Below are positions 48,624 through 56,133 of a stretch of DNA of 64,000 nucleotides, piece by piece (the stretch's first letter is position 1; the number at the start of each line of letters is the position of its first letter). The translations under genes and the position numbers were made by a program. The notes below the pieces were generated by a model, which worked only from the letters and a program-made list of their open reading frames with translations, was not told where the DNA came from and did not search any database. The stretch is from Alteromonas halophila (GTDB lineage Bacteria; Pseudomonadota; Gammaproteobacteria; Enterobacterales; Alteromonadaceae): contig NZ_BMXP01000002.1 of assembly GCF_014651815.1 (NCBI RefSeq), forward strand, positions 248,001 through 312,000. The letters run 5' to 3'.

Positions 48624-48821
48624 TCAAAATAGCCGCCTGCCGGTAATAGCGATGTACATGGCCACAACGCCGGCGACCGCGTAAAGTACTTCAAACGCGC
48701 CTATATCACTGAGTCCGCTTTGCACAACAGTAATGACCAGCATGACACCCAGCAGCAGCGAAGGCAGCCCGGCCAGACCAAGAACAATGCGAATATTAAG
48801 CGGTAGCGATTCATCTTTCAT
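48624..48821 (-). CDS. small two-helix membrane protein, unknown
   Basis: 65 residues. Helices IVLGLAGLPSLLLGVMLVITVV and VLYAVAGVVAMYIAIT. Its ATG overlaps the stop of the gene upstream (ATGA), so it is real and coupled. Family not recognised. Confidence 0.65.
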   Translation of the reverse strand: MKDESLPLNIRIVLGLAGLPSLLLGVMLVITVVQSGLSDIGAFEVLYAVAGVVAMYIAITGRRLF

Positions 48822-49069
48822 AGCGGGCCCGCGGGTCGTTCGCTTTCCGGTGCCGGGCTGGCGTGAATATCGGTAAGCACCCGTCGCAGCAGGTGCGCGC
48901 AGGCACCAAGGGCGATAATTGGGCTGCTAAGTGCCAGTACCCACAACATCTGCGTCTCACCCGACCACAATGCAATGATCAGAAAAAAGCTTATGGGGGT
49001 CATAGCCAGCAGCACACTGGTTTTCAGGTGTGTGTTTACGCTATGCGTGATGACATCCTTTGAGAGCAT
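48818..49069 (-). CDS. small two-helix membrane protein, unknown
   Basis: 83 residues, AGGAGG-like site before the ATG. Two helices (SVLLAMTPISFFLIIALW; MLWVLALSSPIIALGACAHLL) are followed by a Pro-rich soluble tail. Overlaps the next gene by 4 bases; the pair may form a complex. Confidence 0.65.
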   Translation of the reverse strand: MLSKDVITHSVNTHLKTSVLLAMTPISFFLIIALWSGETQMLWVLALSSPIIALGACAHLLRRVLTDIHASPAPESERPAGPL

Positions 49070-49185
49070 AAAACCTCCTTTTAACCTGTTTTGTTCAGGT
49101 CAATATACCAACGGCGAATTCTGCCCACAAATAAATAACGACAATGCCCGTGTCAGACTATACAGCACTCCTGTGTCTGACCACC

Positions 49186-49722
49186 CTAAAACCCAGAACC
49201 TGGCTGCTGCAGAAACGTCAGTTCGTCAGGCGTTGATGCCCGGCCAAGAATCGCGTTGCGATGCGGGTAGCGGCCAAACTGGTCAATAATCGCCTTGTGC
49301 CTGTATTCAAAGTCGAGGTTATTGCTGTTGCCCAGGGACGTAAACAGCGTTACGGCACGCTGGTGGATGAGACGTGACTCACTGTGCATAAAAGGCATGT
49401 AAAGAAAGGCCCGCTGGTTGTCAGGCAGCGCCGTATCAAAATCCTTTTCAATGGCAGCCTGTGCCAGGGCCAGCGCAAGGGAGTCGGCTGCAAAGGCCGC
49501 CGGCGTATCACGGAAGATATTGCGGGAGAACTGATCAAGCACAATGATTTCGGCCAGACTCCCTGTGGCGCTGCTACGCCATGTGTCCAGCTCGCACGCC
49601 ACTGCCTGACGGTGCACATCACCAAACCGCTGTGCGATAGTCGCATCCAGTTTGGTGTCTTTTTGCCACCACTGTTTGGGGCTTAACTCACTGAACCAGA
49701 AATCCAGCACTTCGTTGACCAC
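49186..49722 (-). CDS. DUF924 family protein
   Basis: 178 residues from GTG 49722, chosen because AGGGGG lies just upstream. EVLDFWFSELSPKQWWQKD at the start, then LAEIIVLDQFSRNIFRDTPAAFA and LYMPFMHSESRLIHQRAV, then EYRHKAIIDQFGRYPHRNAILGR, all match DUF924, an all-helical TPR-like fold. Cytoplasmic; function unknown. Confidence 0.93.
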   Translation of the reverse strand: MVNEVLDFWFSELSPKQWWQKDTKLDATIAQRFGDVHRQAVACELDTWRSSATGSLAEIIVLDQFSRNIFRDTPAAFAADSLALALAQAAIEKDFDTALPDNQRAFLYMPFMHSESRLIHQRAVTLFTSLGNSNNLDFEYRHKAIIDQFGRYPHRNAILGRASTPDELTFLQQPGSGF

Positions 49723-49765
49723 AAGTTCCCCCTTTTATACTGTTAACAAGCCGGATCACGCCGCG

Positions 49766-50212
49766 CTATGCGCGTAGATCCCGCTGCATATAATAAAACC
49801 GGTCATCTTCCTCAACCACACGAAAACCGTGTCGCAGATACAGTGACACGGCCGGGCTGATCTTAAACACTTTCAGGCTCAGTATATGGACGTTCGCTGC
49901 CTGCGCGTAGCGTTGTGCTTCCTTCAGCGCCCTTGCGCCTATCCCGTGGTTTTGCCATTTGGCAATGACCTGTAAATCACGGATCCAGCAGGTACCGTCG
50001 TCCAGTGATAACCTTAGTACACCGACGGGCCGGTTATCTAACAGGATATCCAGGTTATACAGCGCCGCGGTCATAGCCGCTATCTGCGCTTCATCCCAGC
50101 TGACCTGGTAGGCATCATAATACGTTCGCATATTGGTCAGTGTCAGTGCCGCCGCTCCCTTAAGATCCCGGGTCGGACGAAATTCCAGCTTGTCTGCGTC
50201 TGGTTTGCTCAC
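49766..50212 (-). CDS. GNAT-family N-acetyltransferase
   Basis: 148 residues from a GTG start. GNAT pattern: the central beta strand GVLRLSLDDGTCWIRDLQVIAKWQ is followed by the acetyl-CoA loop NHGIGARALKEAQ and the late LSLKVFKISPAVSLYLRHGFRVVEED. Acceptor unknown. Confidence 0.9.
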   Translation of the reverse strand: MSKPDADKLEFRPTRDLKGAAALTLTNMRTYYDAYQVSWDEAQIAAMTAALYNLDILLDNRPVGVLRLSLDDGTCWIRDLQVIAKWQNHGIGARALKEAQRYAQAANVHILSLKVFKISPAVSLYLRHGFRVVEEDDRFYYMQRDLRA

Positions 50213-50599
50213 GGCTGTGTCTCATCACGACCCGTAGGGCCCAGCATAACAAACAAAACAGACTGCGCAGCGTTTGCCAGGTTCATTTCACAGAGTGTCC
50301 TTTTTTCTATCGGAAACACGCCAGGCTGCAGCCTCTGGATCCAGTAATGACAAGGGCAGCGAATGTGCACGCAATTCCAGTGAGTTAAGGTTCAATCCTA
50401 TAGCAATAAACGATGAAGTGCCATCGTAAGCTGTTACATAACGTGTCAGTCAGTGCCGCATCCAATGCCATGTTTTGAGGTGCGCCTGGCGGGGAAATGC
50501 CATGCCGGAACAATCTGTACGGGCATAAAACGCGTACCAGCGGATAACAACCAAAATCATCACGCGCGCGGTTGCGCCCAAAATACAAAGGAAGCCGCC
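50213..50599. other. 387-base gap without a recognised gene
   Basis: The gap lies between divergent GNAT and exchanger genes. An open frame joins the exchanger gene across part of it, but its composition (many Cys, His, Asn) does not look coding. I see no RNA gene, repeat or clear promoter. Confidence 0.5.
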
Positions 50600-51634
50600 T
50601 TGTTCAACCCTGAAAACTGGACACTCATGCATGGGATCCTGGTCTTTGCTGCCTGTGCCATCACCATCGGCGTTGCGGGGACCCGCATTACCGGCATTGT
50701 TGACCAACTGGCAGATCGCACCGGGATTGGCGAGGCAACAGCCGGCGCAGTGCTGCTAGGCGGAACCACGTCGATTGGCGGCTCCGTGCTGTCGGTGACG
50801 GCAGCCTGGAATGGGAATGCGGAACTGGCGGTCAGTAATGCACTGGGTGGTATTGCCGTGCAAACCTTTTTTCTGGCGCTGGCTGACATGGTGTACCGGC
50901 GCGCCAACCTGGAACATGCCGCTGCGTCTGTACCCAATATGATCCAGAACGCGCTACTGATCACTTTACTGGCGCTGATTATGCTGGCGCCAATGGTGCC
51001 CAACACCACGCTGTGGCATATCCACCCCATTACGCCTTTGCTGTTGATCGGCTATATATACGGTATCCGATTGTCGCAGGGCGCACACAACTCGCCCATG
51101 TGGATCCCCACACGTACCCGCGAGACCCGTGAGGATGAACCGGACGACACCAGTAAAATGCCGTCTATGCTGCGTTTATGGAGCGAGTTTGCGCTGCTGT
51201 TTGTATTACTTGGCGCGGCAGGCTGGACACTGGAACCCTCGGCCACCGTGATCGCAGAGCGTTCGGGGCTGACACAGACCGTCGTGGGCATAATGCTCAC
51301 TGCTATCAGTACCTCCATTCCAGAACTGGTCACCTCCATTGCCGCAGTGCGTCGTGGCGCACTAACCCTCGCGGTGGGCGGCATTATTGGTGGCAATGCG
51401 TACGATACCCTGTTTATGGCGGCCTCGGATATGGCCTATAGGGAAGGGTCGATTTATCACACTATGACGGACGATACCCTGTTCTGGGTATCATTAACGC
51501 TGCTGATGTCTGGCATACTGATGATGGGCCTGATAAGGCGAGAGCGCACCGGCCCTGGTCGCATAGGTGTAGAAAGCCTGCTGCTAATGCTGCTTTATTT
51601 AGGCGGTGCCGCGTTGTTACTTACTCATCTGTGA
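50600..51634 (+). CDS. CaCA-family sodium/calcium exchanger-like membrane protein
   Basis: 344 residues from TTG 50600, where AAAGGAAG precedes by about 6 bases; ATG 50627 is the next choice. Two homologous halves are seen, each with an alpha-repeat: AVLLGGTTSIGGSVLSVTAA...SNALGGIAVQ and MLTAISTSIPELVTSIAAV...VGGIIGGNAYDTLF. About ten membrane helices with a charged middle loop. Helix motifs are degenerate relative to canonical G-N-E/D exchangers, so the ion is uncertain. Confidence 0.82.
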   Translation: MFNPENWTLMHGILVFAACAITIGVAGTRITGIVDQLADRTGIGEATAGAVLLGGTTSIGGSVLSVTAAWNGNAELAVSNALGGIAVQTFFLALADMVYRRANLEHAAASVPNMIQNALLITLLALIMLAPMVPNTTLWHIHPITPLLLIGYIYGIRLSQGAHNSPMWIPTRTRETREDEPDDTSKMPSMLRLWSEFALLFVLLGAAGWTLEPSATVIAERSGLTQTVVGIMLTAISTSIPELVTSIAAVRRGALTLAVGGIIGGNAYDTLFMAASDMAYREGSIYHTMTDDTLFWVSLTLLMSGILMMGLIRRERTGPGRIGVESLLLMLLYLGGAALLLTHL

Positions 51635-51763
51635 TGGGGCGCCTCTGCCCGTTGCTGTTGCCGCATCTTCCCTAACAGTCAGTATCGAATGATGAAATGA
51701 CTGGACTCAACCAACAAAGTGAAACTGTTAAACGTTTTAACTGCACAAAAATGAAAAAACGAA

Positions 51764-51967
51764 CTACCTTTTTTGTCTTTTGGCCACCCCATGAAAATGG
51801 GCCGGACCACCCGGGATGGTGGGATCCATCTGAAAGTCCAGGTCAATGACTTCCCAGCCATCTGCCCCCAGCCTGTTTAAATAGTCCTCCGCATTTTCAG
51901 TAGTAATACCTTTAAAAAATCCACTTTTCTTCGCTTCTGCAGAGTCTATAATTTTATATTCCCACAT
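51764..51967 (-). CDS. small DUF4177-like protein
   Basis: 67 residues. MWEYKIID at the start, and YLNRLGADGWEVIDLDFQ, are the hallmarks of DUF4177-like proteins (a short beta-alpha-beta unit). Function unknown. Monocistronic, in an AT-richer stretch. Confidence 0.75.
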   Translation of the reverse strand: MWEYKIIDSAEAKKSGFFKGITTENAEDYLNRLGADGWEVIDLDFQMDPTIPGGPAHFHGVAKRQKR

Positions 51968-52055
51968 AGTTTATCCTTTTTATGTAACGCACATTACGCC
52001 AGCGTCAGGCACCCATTTCCTCTTCAGTGTGCCCTGACGTACGCCATAGTTTTTA

Positions 52056-52472
52056 TTACGCTTTATTCGCTAAAAATTTAACACATCCCAGCAGGGGCAG
52101 CGTTTTCATCATTAATTTTGATGCATCGTAAAAAAAGTAATCGCTGTTTACCGAAACCTGAATTAACCCGTAGAGCATGAGCATAACAAAGGGCGCTGCT
52201 AGCAAGTAATAATTTACGTTTTTAATGAGGCGCTTCAGAAGCCATGCAAACATTACAAAACTGACAGCTACTGGAATTCCAACTGTTACAAGGTCTACGC
52301 TGGCAAATGCAAAAGCCGGCGACAGCTCAGCCATTGGTAAAAGCATTGATTCTGGCACTGCAACCGCTGCGCCGTGGCTAATGACAAATATCGCCACATA
52401 AACAAAGAGTATGCCTGATGATATTGAAAGCAAACTCTCTCTGTTTGGTTTGTAATGTTGAGTAATGTCCAT
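52056..52472 (-). CDS. four-helix membrane protein, unknown
   Basis: 138 residues. Helices near 17-36, 55-82, 88-107 and a hydrophobic C-terminus; an ordered YKPNRESLLSISSGILFVYV start. A run of TTAAGGAGA precedes the ATG. AT-rich relative to housekeeping neighbours. No family recognised. Confidence 0.65.
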   Translation of the reverse strand: MDITQHYKPNRESLLSISSGILFVYVAIFVISHGAAVAVPESMLLPMAELSPAFAFASVDLVTVGIPVAVSFVMFAWLLKRLIKNVNYYLLAAPFVMLMLYGLIQVSVNSDYFFYDASKLMMKTLPLLGCVKFLANKA

Positions 52473-52553
52473 ATCAAGTCTCCTTAAAAATGCTCAGCTC
52501 TAGCCTTGTTGCGCAGATACAGAGCTGTTACAACAACGCGGCCCTGTCTGATG

Positions 52554-53432
52554 TTAGATGTCGCCTGACCATTTTTCTATAAACTTCACAAGTTCTGAAA
52601 ATACCATTTTCGCTTTTTGCGGGGCAGATTTCGTTAAACTATGGGTTCCTCCCTCAACCTCATAATAAACGTAATCATGTTTAATACTGTTTAACTCTTC
52701 TACAAATTCACGGCTCATTTGCACAGGTACCAATGGGTCTTTGCTGCCATGTGAGAGGAAAAACGGTGGGTCGTTGGGGTCCAGATATGTCGCCGGCGTC
52801 ATGTTCACTAATGTCTTTTGAATATCTGTTGTTGCTGGGTCGGCTAATCGTTGAACGGCCAGTGAATTTTGATACGTCGGAAGAGTAAAGTCTGCTATAG
52901 GCGGTGACTGAGCAATAACGGCGCGTACCACGGAATTTTGTGAGGAAAAGAGGCCGTGATCTGAAAAAGCATCTGAGTTCCCGGTCACGCCAGCCATTAC
53001 TGCCAGATAACCGCCGGCGGATGAGCCAGCCACTATTATTTTATCCGGATCTAAATGGTAGCGCACGGCATTGGCCTTTAAAAAGCGAATTGCGAGCTGA
53101 ATGTCTTCAATTTGCGATGGGAATTTATGTTTTGGGGCCAGTCGGTACATTGCACTAGCCGCAACATAACCGCGCTTAGAAAAATTTCTAAGCTGTTGGT
53201 TTTTTGTGTCTTTGCTTCCGGAAACAAATCCGCCACCGTGAATAAAGAGAATAACCGGTGACGCCTTTTTGCTGGTTTTCGTGGGAAATGCAATATTAAT
53301 TGATAATTGAGTACCCGCAATCTGACCGATTGGAATATCGGTATGAAGTCCAGTGTATTTTTCCTCGTTCGCCATGGCCACGTTCGATATAAAAAGAAGG
53401 GCAATGATTATTAATGATTCAAACTTAAACAT
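52554..53432 (-). CDS. exported alpha/beta hydrolase, HSL/BD-FAE-like esterase
   Basis: 292 residues from ATG 53432, giving a signal peptide (IIIALLFISNVAMA). Esterase motifs: oxyanion FIHGGGFVSGS, nucleophile VAGSSAGGYLAV, Asp in GSKDPLVPVQM and His in GGTHSLT, with GTQLSINIAFP early. Likely cleaves short-chain esters or sugar acetates in the periplasm. It lies just outside the last attC-like site, so it could be an old cassette, but the 115-base gap to that site argues against this. Confidence 0.88.
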   Translation of the reverse strand: MFKFESLIIIALLFISNVAMANEEKYTGLHTDIPIGQIAGTQLSINIAFPTKTSKKASPVILFIHGGGFVSGSKDTKNQQLRNFSKRGYVAASAMYRLAPKHKFPSQIEDIQLAIRFLKANAVRYHLDPDKIIVAGSSAGGYLAVMAGVTGNSDAFSDHGLFSSQNSVVRAVIAQSPPIADFTLPTYQNSLAVQRLADPATTDIQKTLVNMTPATYLDPNDPPFFLSHGSKDPLVPVQMSREFVEELNSIKHDYVYYEVEGGTHSLTKSAPQKAKMVFSELVKFIEKWSGDI

Positions 53433-53547
53433 AATGAAAACCTGCCGGGCGCCGCCATGGTACTTCCTTAGTATACCACGCAGTGACACTCCAATGACCA
53501 CAGCGATTAATGATCAATGCCTAGTAGAGCATTGGCTTCCCTTGAAA

Positions 53548-53616
53548 GCCTAATACCCAAATTAGAGGCAGCAATATGCGGATTAAAATACGAGCGATTT
53601 AATGTGTTTGTTATAC
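53548..53616 (-). repeat. attC12, terminal, internally deleted
   Basis: From GCCTAAT (decayed core) to GTTATAC. It keeps the left arm (GGCAG...TTAAAATACGAGCGA) and right end (AATGTGTTTGTTATAC) of the array's common attC type but lacks the middle, leaving 69 bases. It marks the distal end of the array. Confidence 0.6.
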
Positions 53617-53775
53617 GCATTTTGCCATATTTGTTGGGCATTACTTCGCGTGTATAAGTTCGAGATGGGCAAGCAGTTAACTTTACCTGGTTACAGCTAC
53701 GAAGATGGTTCTGTAATTCTCGAATTGATAGCGCTTGGCTCTCGTAAGAATTATTATCGCAATGTTAAAAAGTAA
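53602..53775 (+). CDS. possible small cassette ORF against the array
   Basis: 57 residues from an ATG inside attC12; an inner ATG at 53665 gives 36 residues (MGKQLTLPGYSYEDGSVILE...). No Shine-Dalgarno and no known family. The first residues come from the attC itself. It could be the end of a once longer reversed gene or chance. Confidence 0.22.
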   Translation: MCLLYAFCHICWALLRVYKFEMGKQLTLPGYSYEDGSVILELIALGSRKNYYRNVKK

Positions 53776-53789
53776 TTCTGACCAATTGC

Positions 53790-53859
53790 GTTCAACGCTC
53801 GGCTTTGAGACGTGCCGAAGCGCAGCGCAGGTGCGTCCGCCAACAGCCACTGGTTATGA
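53790..53859 (-). repeat. attC11
   Basis: GTTCAAC to GTTATGA, about 70 bases, with inner complementary GC-rich arms (ACGTGCCGAAGCGC / GCGCAGGTGCGT). Shorter and GC-richer than the others, so it comes from a different attC subfamily. It sits 12 bases after the GFA stop. Confidence 0.55.
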
Positions 53860-53871
53860 TGTGATGGTAGC

Positions 53872-54273
53872 TCAATCTGGCAGTCCCTCAAATTTTGGAA
53901 GGTCCCCTAACCCTTCATCCCACACAGCTTTGCTGGATGAAAAAATGTGCGCTGTTGGCACCATAGAGATTTCACTGTCCAAGCTCCCTGCGGGAACGTT
54001 GAGCAAACCCGGGATTTGAGTGCTTGGCAATGCTGAGCCACACAATTTACAAAAGCTTTTGTTATGACGAGTTCCTGGAAGCGTAAAGGACGTCACTGCA
54101 TCTTCACCCGACAGCCAGGCCAGTTTCGCTGACTGTGAGAAAAGGTTTGCCGCATGAGCCGAGCCTGTATCTTTTTGACAAAACTGACAATGGCATAAGT
54201 AAAGACCATCGAAGTCACCTGTTACTTCAAAGCTTACGGTGCCACACAGGCAAGAACCGAAATGTGCAGTCAT
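53872..54273 (-). CDS. GFA/CENP-V-type zinc protein (integron cassette)
   Basis: 133 residues. Zinc-binding cysteines of the GFA family are present: GSCLCGTVSFEVTG (CxC), LCHCQFCQKDTGSAHA (CxxC) and FCKLCGSALPS (CxxC). The family name comes from glutathione-dependent formaldehyde-activating enzyme, a role now doubted for many members; S-thiol chemistry is still likely. Read in array direction, flanked by attC11 and a half attC. Such genes are common in Vibrio cassettes. Confidence 0.88.
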   Translation of the reverse strand: MTAHFGSCLCGTVSFEVTGDFDGLYLCHCQFCQKDTGSAHAANLFSQSAKLAWLSGEDAVTSFTLPGTRHNKSFCKLCGSALPSTQIPGLLNVPAGSLDSEISMVPTAHIFSSSKAVWDEGLGDLPKFEGLPD

Positions 54274-54315
54274 CAGAATCCCTTACATGGCATGAAGTTG
54301 AATGTAGCGAAAAAC

Positions 54316-54367
54316 ACATAACTGAAAGGTAACGGGCGCAGGCACGGGGCTATAATCGCGAAGCGGC
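54316..54367 (-). repeat. half attC fused to a higA fragment
   Basis: Starts ACATAAC, then the attC4-type left arm GGGCGCAGGCACGGGGCTATAATCGCGAAGCGGC. At GAAGCGGC it switches into higA sequence. The right arm and GTTRRRY core are missing, so it should be dead. Confidence 0.7.
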
Positions 54368-54590
54368 CACACCAAGATGGGTCGCAAGTGTCCTGCAACT
54401 TATGCCATTTGGCTCCATGTAAATGAACTCAATAAATTCACCGGGGTGTGGTGGGTTATGCATATTCATTAGTGATAATCCTCGTAATTTAAGATGTAAG
54501 CATTACCATCCGTGAACTCGAAAGTTACTCTCCAGTTACCGTTGACAGATATCGACCAAATATTTGACCTTTCCCCTTTAAGTTGGTGTA
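54360..54590 (-). pseudogene. truncated higBA copy (C-terminal higB plus N-terminal higA)
   Basis: 231 bases aligned without gaps to 56312-56542 with 11 mismatches by my count (about 95%). It keeps the end of the toxin frame, the overlap with the antitoxin start and about 36 antitoxin codons; both genes are cut. The left junction shares GAAGCGGC with attC sequence, and the right junction ends at AGTTGGTGTA. A remnant of a cassette duplicated within the array. Confidence 0.85.
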
Positions 54591-54606
54591 GATTCTGACC
54601 AATTGC

Positions 54607-54726
54607 CTATAACGGCCCTCATAACGGGCAAATATACTTAGGCTACAATATACCAAGCGAAGCGCTGCGAGCCAGCGTATTTTTGTCCCAGCGAGCGTAG
54701 TGAGCGAGTTTATGCGCTTGGTGAAT
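54607..54726 (-). repeat. attC10, core decayed
   Basis: CTATAAC at left; the right core reads GGTGAAT instead of GTTRRRY. The middle keeps the CATAACGGGCAAATATAC / GTATTTTTGTCCCAGCGAG arms shared with attC1. The changed core probably blocks recombination and gives the -35 of the toxin-antitoxin operon beside it. Confidence 0.65.
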
Positions 54727-54769
54727 CAACAATGACAGCCTAAAATGACCTAATTAAAGACCTTTTAGG
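54718..54769 (+). promoter_or_regulatory. promoter and inverted-repeat operator of the stbDE-like cassette
   Basis: -35 TTGGTG (54718-54723), 17-base spacer, -10 TAAAAT (54741-54746). A 7-bp inverted repeat CCTAAAA/TTTTAGG (54739-54745, 54763-54769) spans from the -10 to the AGGAG site, a natural place for antitoxin binding or an RBS-masking hairpin. Confidence 0.6.
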
Positions 54770-54777
54770 AGACCGTT

Positions 54778-55026
54778 ATGGCGGCGAGAGTTTTGGCAGA
54801 AGTTGCTGCAAGTATTACTGAACTAAAAGCGAACCCTATGAAAGTTGCAAGCAGTGCATATGGCGATCCTGTTGCTATTTTGAATCGGAATGAACCTGCG
54901 TTCTATTGTGTCCCAGCTGAGATTTACGAAAAAATGATGGATCGTTTAGAGGATCTGGAACTACTACAGCTTGTTAAAGAAAGGCAAGACGAAGAAAGCG
55001 TTTCGGTGAATTTGGATGACCTATAA
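54778..55026 (+). CDS. antitoxin, Phd/YefM (StbD)-type
   Basis: 82 residues, AGGAG before the ATG. The N-terminal AASITELKANPMKVASSAYGDPVAILNRNEPAFYCVPAEIYEKM is the Phd/StbD DNA-binding and dimerisation region; the acidic C-terminus (DEESVSVNLDDL) should wrap the toxin. It runs against the array with its own promoter and overlaps the toxin start by 11 bases. Confidence 0.88.
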   Translation: MAARVLAEVAASITELKANPMKVASSAYGDPVAILNRNEPAFYCVPAEIYEKMMDRLEDLELLQLVKERQDEESVSVNLDDL

Positions 55027-55309
55027 ATTAGAGTTTAAGAGAAGCGCCTTAAAGGAATGGAATAAACTAGGTAGCACTCTGCAGCAGCAACTGAAAAAGA
55101 AAATAGCAGAGAGATTAAAAATACCACACGTAGCCCCTGATAAAGTGTTAGGTGCTGATAATGTTTACAGAATAAAATTACGTCAATCGGAATATAGGCT
55201 GGTATATCAGGTACTTGATGACGTAGTTGTAGTTACAGTGCTTGCAGTTGGAAAACGCGAGAGAAATGAGGCTTACAAAAAAGCATTAAAGAGACTTGAT
55301 GCTGAATAA
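55016..55309 (+). CDS. toxin, RelE/StbE-type mRNA interferase
   Basis: 97 residues. RelE fold: YKLEFKRSALKEWNKLGSTLQQQLKKKI, then LGADNVYRIKLRQSEYRLVYQVLDDVVVVTVLAVGKRERNEAY. The basic Arg/Lys residues and a late Arg match ribosome-dependent RelE nucleases. The stop is 2 bases from the attC9 core, so the cassette is compact. Paired with the overlapping antitoxin. Confidence 0.9.
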   Translation: MTYKLEFKRSALKEWNKLGSTLQQQLKKKIAERLKIPHVAPDKVLGADNVYRIKLRQSEYRLVYQVLDDVVVVTVLAVGKRERNEAYKKALKRLDAE

Positions 55310-55311
55310 GG

Positions 55312-55419
55312 GTTTAACTTCTAAATATGGGGCGCGGACGCGCAGGCGATAATGGCGAAGCCGCCTGCGTGTTTGCGTCCCAGTGCGCCTTGGCGCACGA
55401 TATAATTTGTTTGTTAGTT
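55312..55419 (-). repeat. attC9
   Basis: GTTTAAC (exact RYYYAAC) to GTTAGTT, 108 bases. Arms GGGGCGCGGACGCGCAGGCG / CGCCTGCGTGTTTGCGTCCC can form the single-strand hairpin that integrases use. Confidence 0.85.
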
Positions 55420-55476
55420 GCCGTAAATTCAACAGGTGTGCTAACATTTGTGCGTACATTTCATAAGGAGTTTACC

Positions 55477-55761
55477 GTGGATACCCGTATTCAGTTTAGA
55501 GTAGATGAAGAAACTAAACGGCTAGCTCAGATAATGGCCGAAAGCCAAGGACGCACTTTAAGTGACGCTTGTAGAGAGCTTACGGAAGAACTCGCTGAAC
55601 AGCAACGAAAAATAATTACTCATGATCAGTGGCTTACTGAAGAGGTTAATGCTGCGTTCAGTAAATTAGAGAGTGGACAAAGTAAGTTCGTCAGTCATGA
55701 AGAAGCGAACTTGGACATGGAAGCTCGAAAAATGAAAATTAGGAATAAAGCCAAAAAATGA
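55477..55761 (+). CDS. antitoxin, RelB/DinJ-like
   Basis: 94 residues from GTG 55477 with AAGGAG six bases upstream; the frame runs on upstream into attC9 but without a site. Ribbon-helix-helix start TRIQFRVDEETKRLAQIMAESQGRTLSDACRELTEEL, then a charged helical tail that would bind the toxin. Faces against the array. Its TGA overlaps the toxin ATG. Confidence 0.85.
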   Translation: MDTRIQFRVDEETKRLAQIMAESQGRTLSDACRELTEELAEQQRKIITHDQWLTEEVNAAFSKLESGQSKFVSHEEANLDMEARKMKIRNKAKK

Positions 55762-56039
55762 TCTTATGGGAAAAAAGTTCGTTGGACGATCGTGAGGCTA
55801 TTTTTGAGTTTTTATACGAATTTAACCCATTAGCAGCAGAAAAAACTGATGCAATAATTGAGAAGAAAGTTGAAAACTTGAATCAGCAACCTCTTATGGG
55901 AGTGGAGAGAGAGGGTATACCGGGAAGACTGTTAATAATTCCAGAGGTTTCAATGATCGTTTCATATTTCATAAATGACGACATTATTCACATTCTTCGA
56001 GTTTTACACCAAAAGCAAAAATTTCCTGTAGGCAACTAA
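55758..56039 (+). CDS. toxin, RelE/ParE superfamily
   Basis: 93 residues. ILWEKSSLDDREAIFEFLYEFNPLAAEKTDAIIEKKVENL, then GVEREGIPGRLLIIPEVSMIVSYFINDDIIHILRVLHQKQKFP, the ParE/RelE core pattern with the final IHILRVLHQKQ strand. Gyrase poisoning (ParE) or mRNA cleavage (RelE) cannot be told apart by eye. Its TAA lies inside the attC8 core. Confidence 0.87.
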   Translation: MILWEKSSLDDREAIFEFLYEFNPLAAEKTDAIIEKKVENLNQQPLMGVEREGIPGRLLIIPEVSMIVSYFINDDIIHILRVLHQKQKFPVGN

Positions 56040-56133
56040 CACCCCAAAAAGGGGCAATTACACGTGGGCTATGATACGGAACGAAGTGACGGGAGCCCAC
56101 GTGTAATTGTCCCGCTTACTTGGCTTGTTAGGC
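56034..56133 (-). repeat. attC8
   Basis: AACTAAC to GTTAGGC (exact consensus core), 100 bases. Long arms GGGGCAATTACACGTGGGCT / AGCCCACGTGTAATTGTCCC pair almost fully. Confidence 0.9.

Noticed and set aside
52473..52560. attC site after the esterase gene (GTTAGAT at 52553-52559)
   Set aside because: One core fits GTTRRRY, but no RYYYAAC partner or complementary arms are found within 140 bases.
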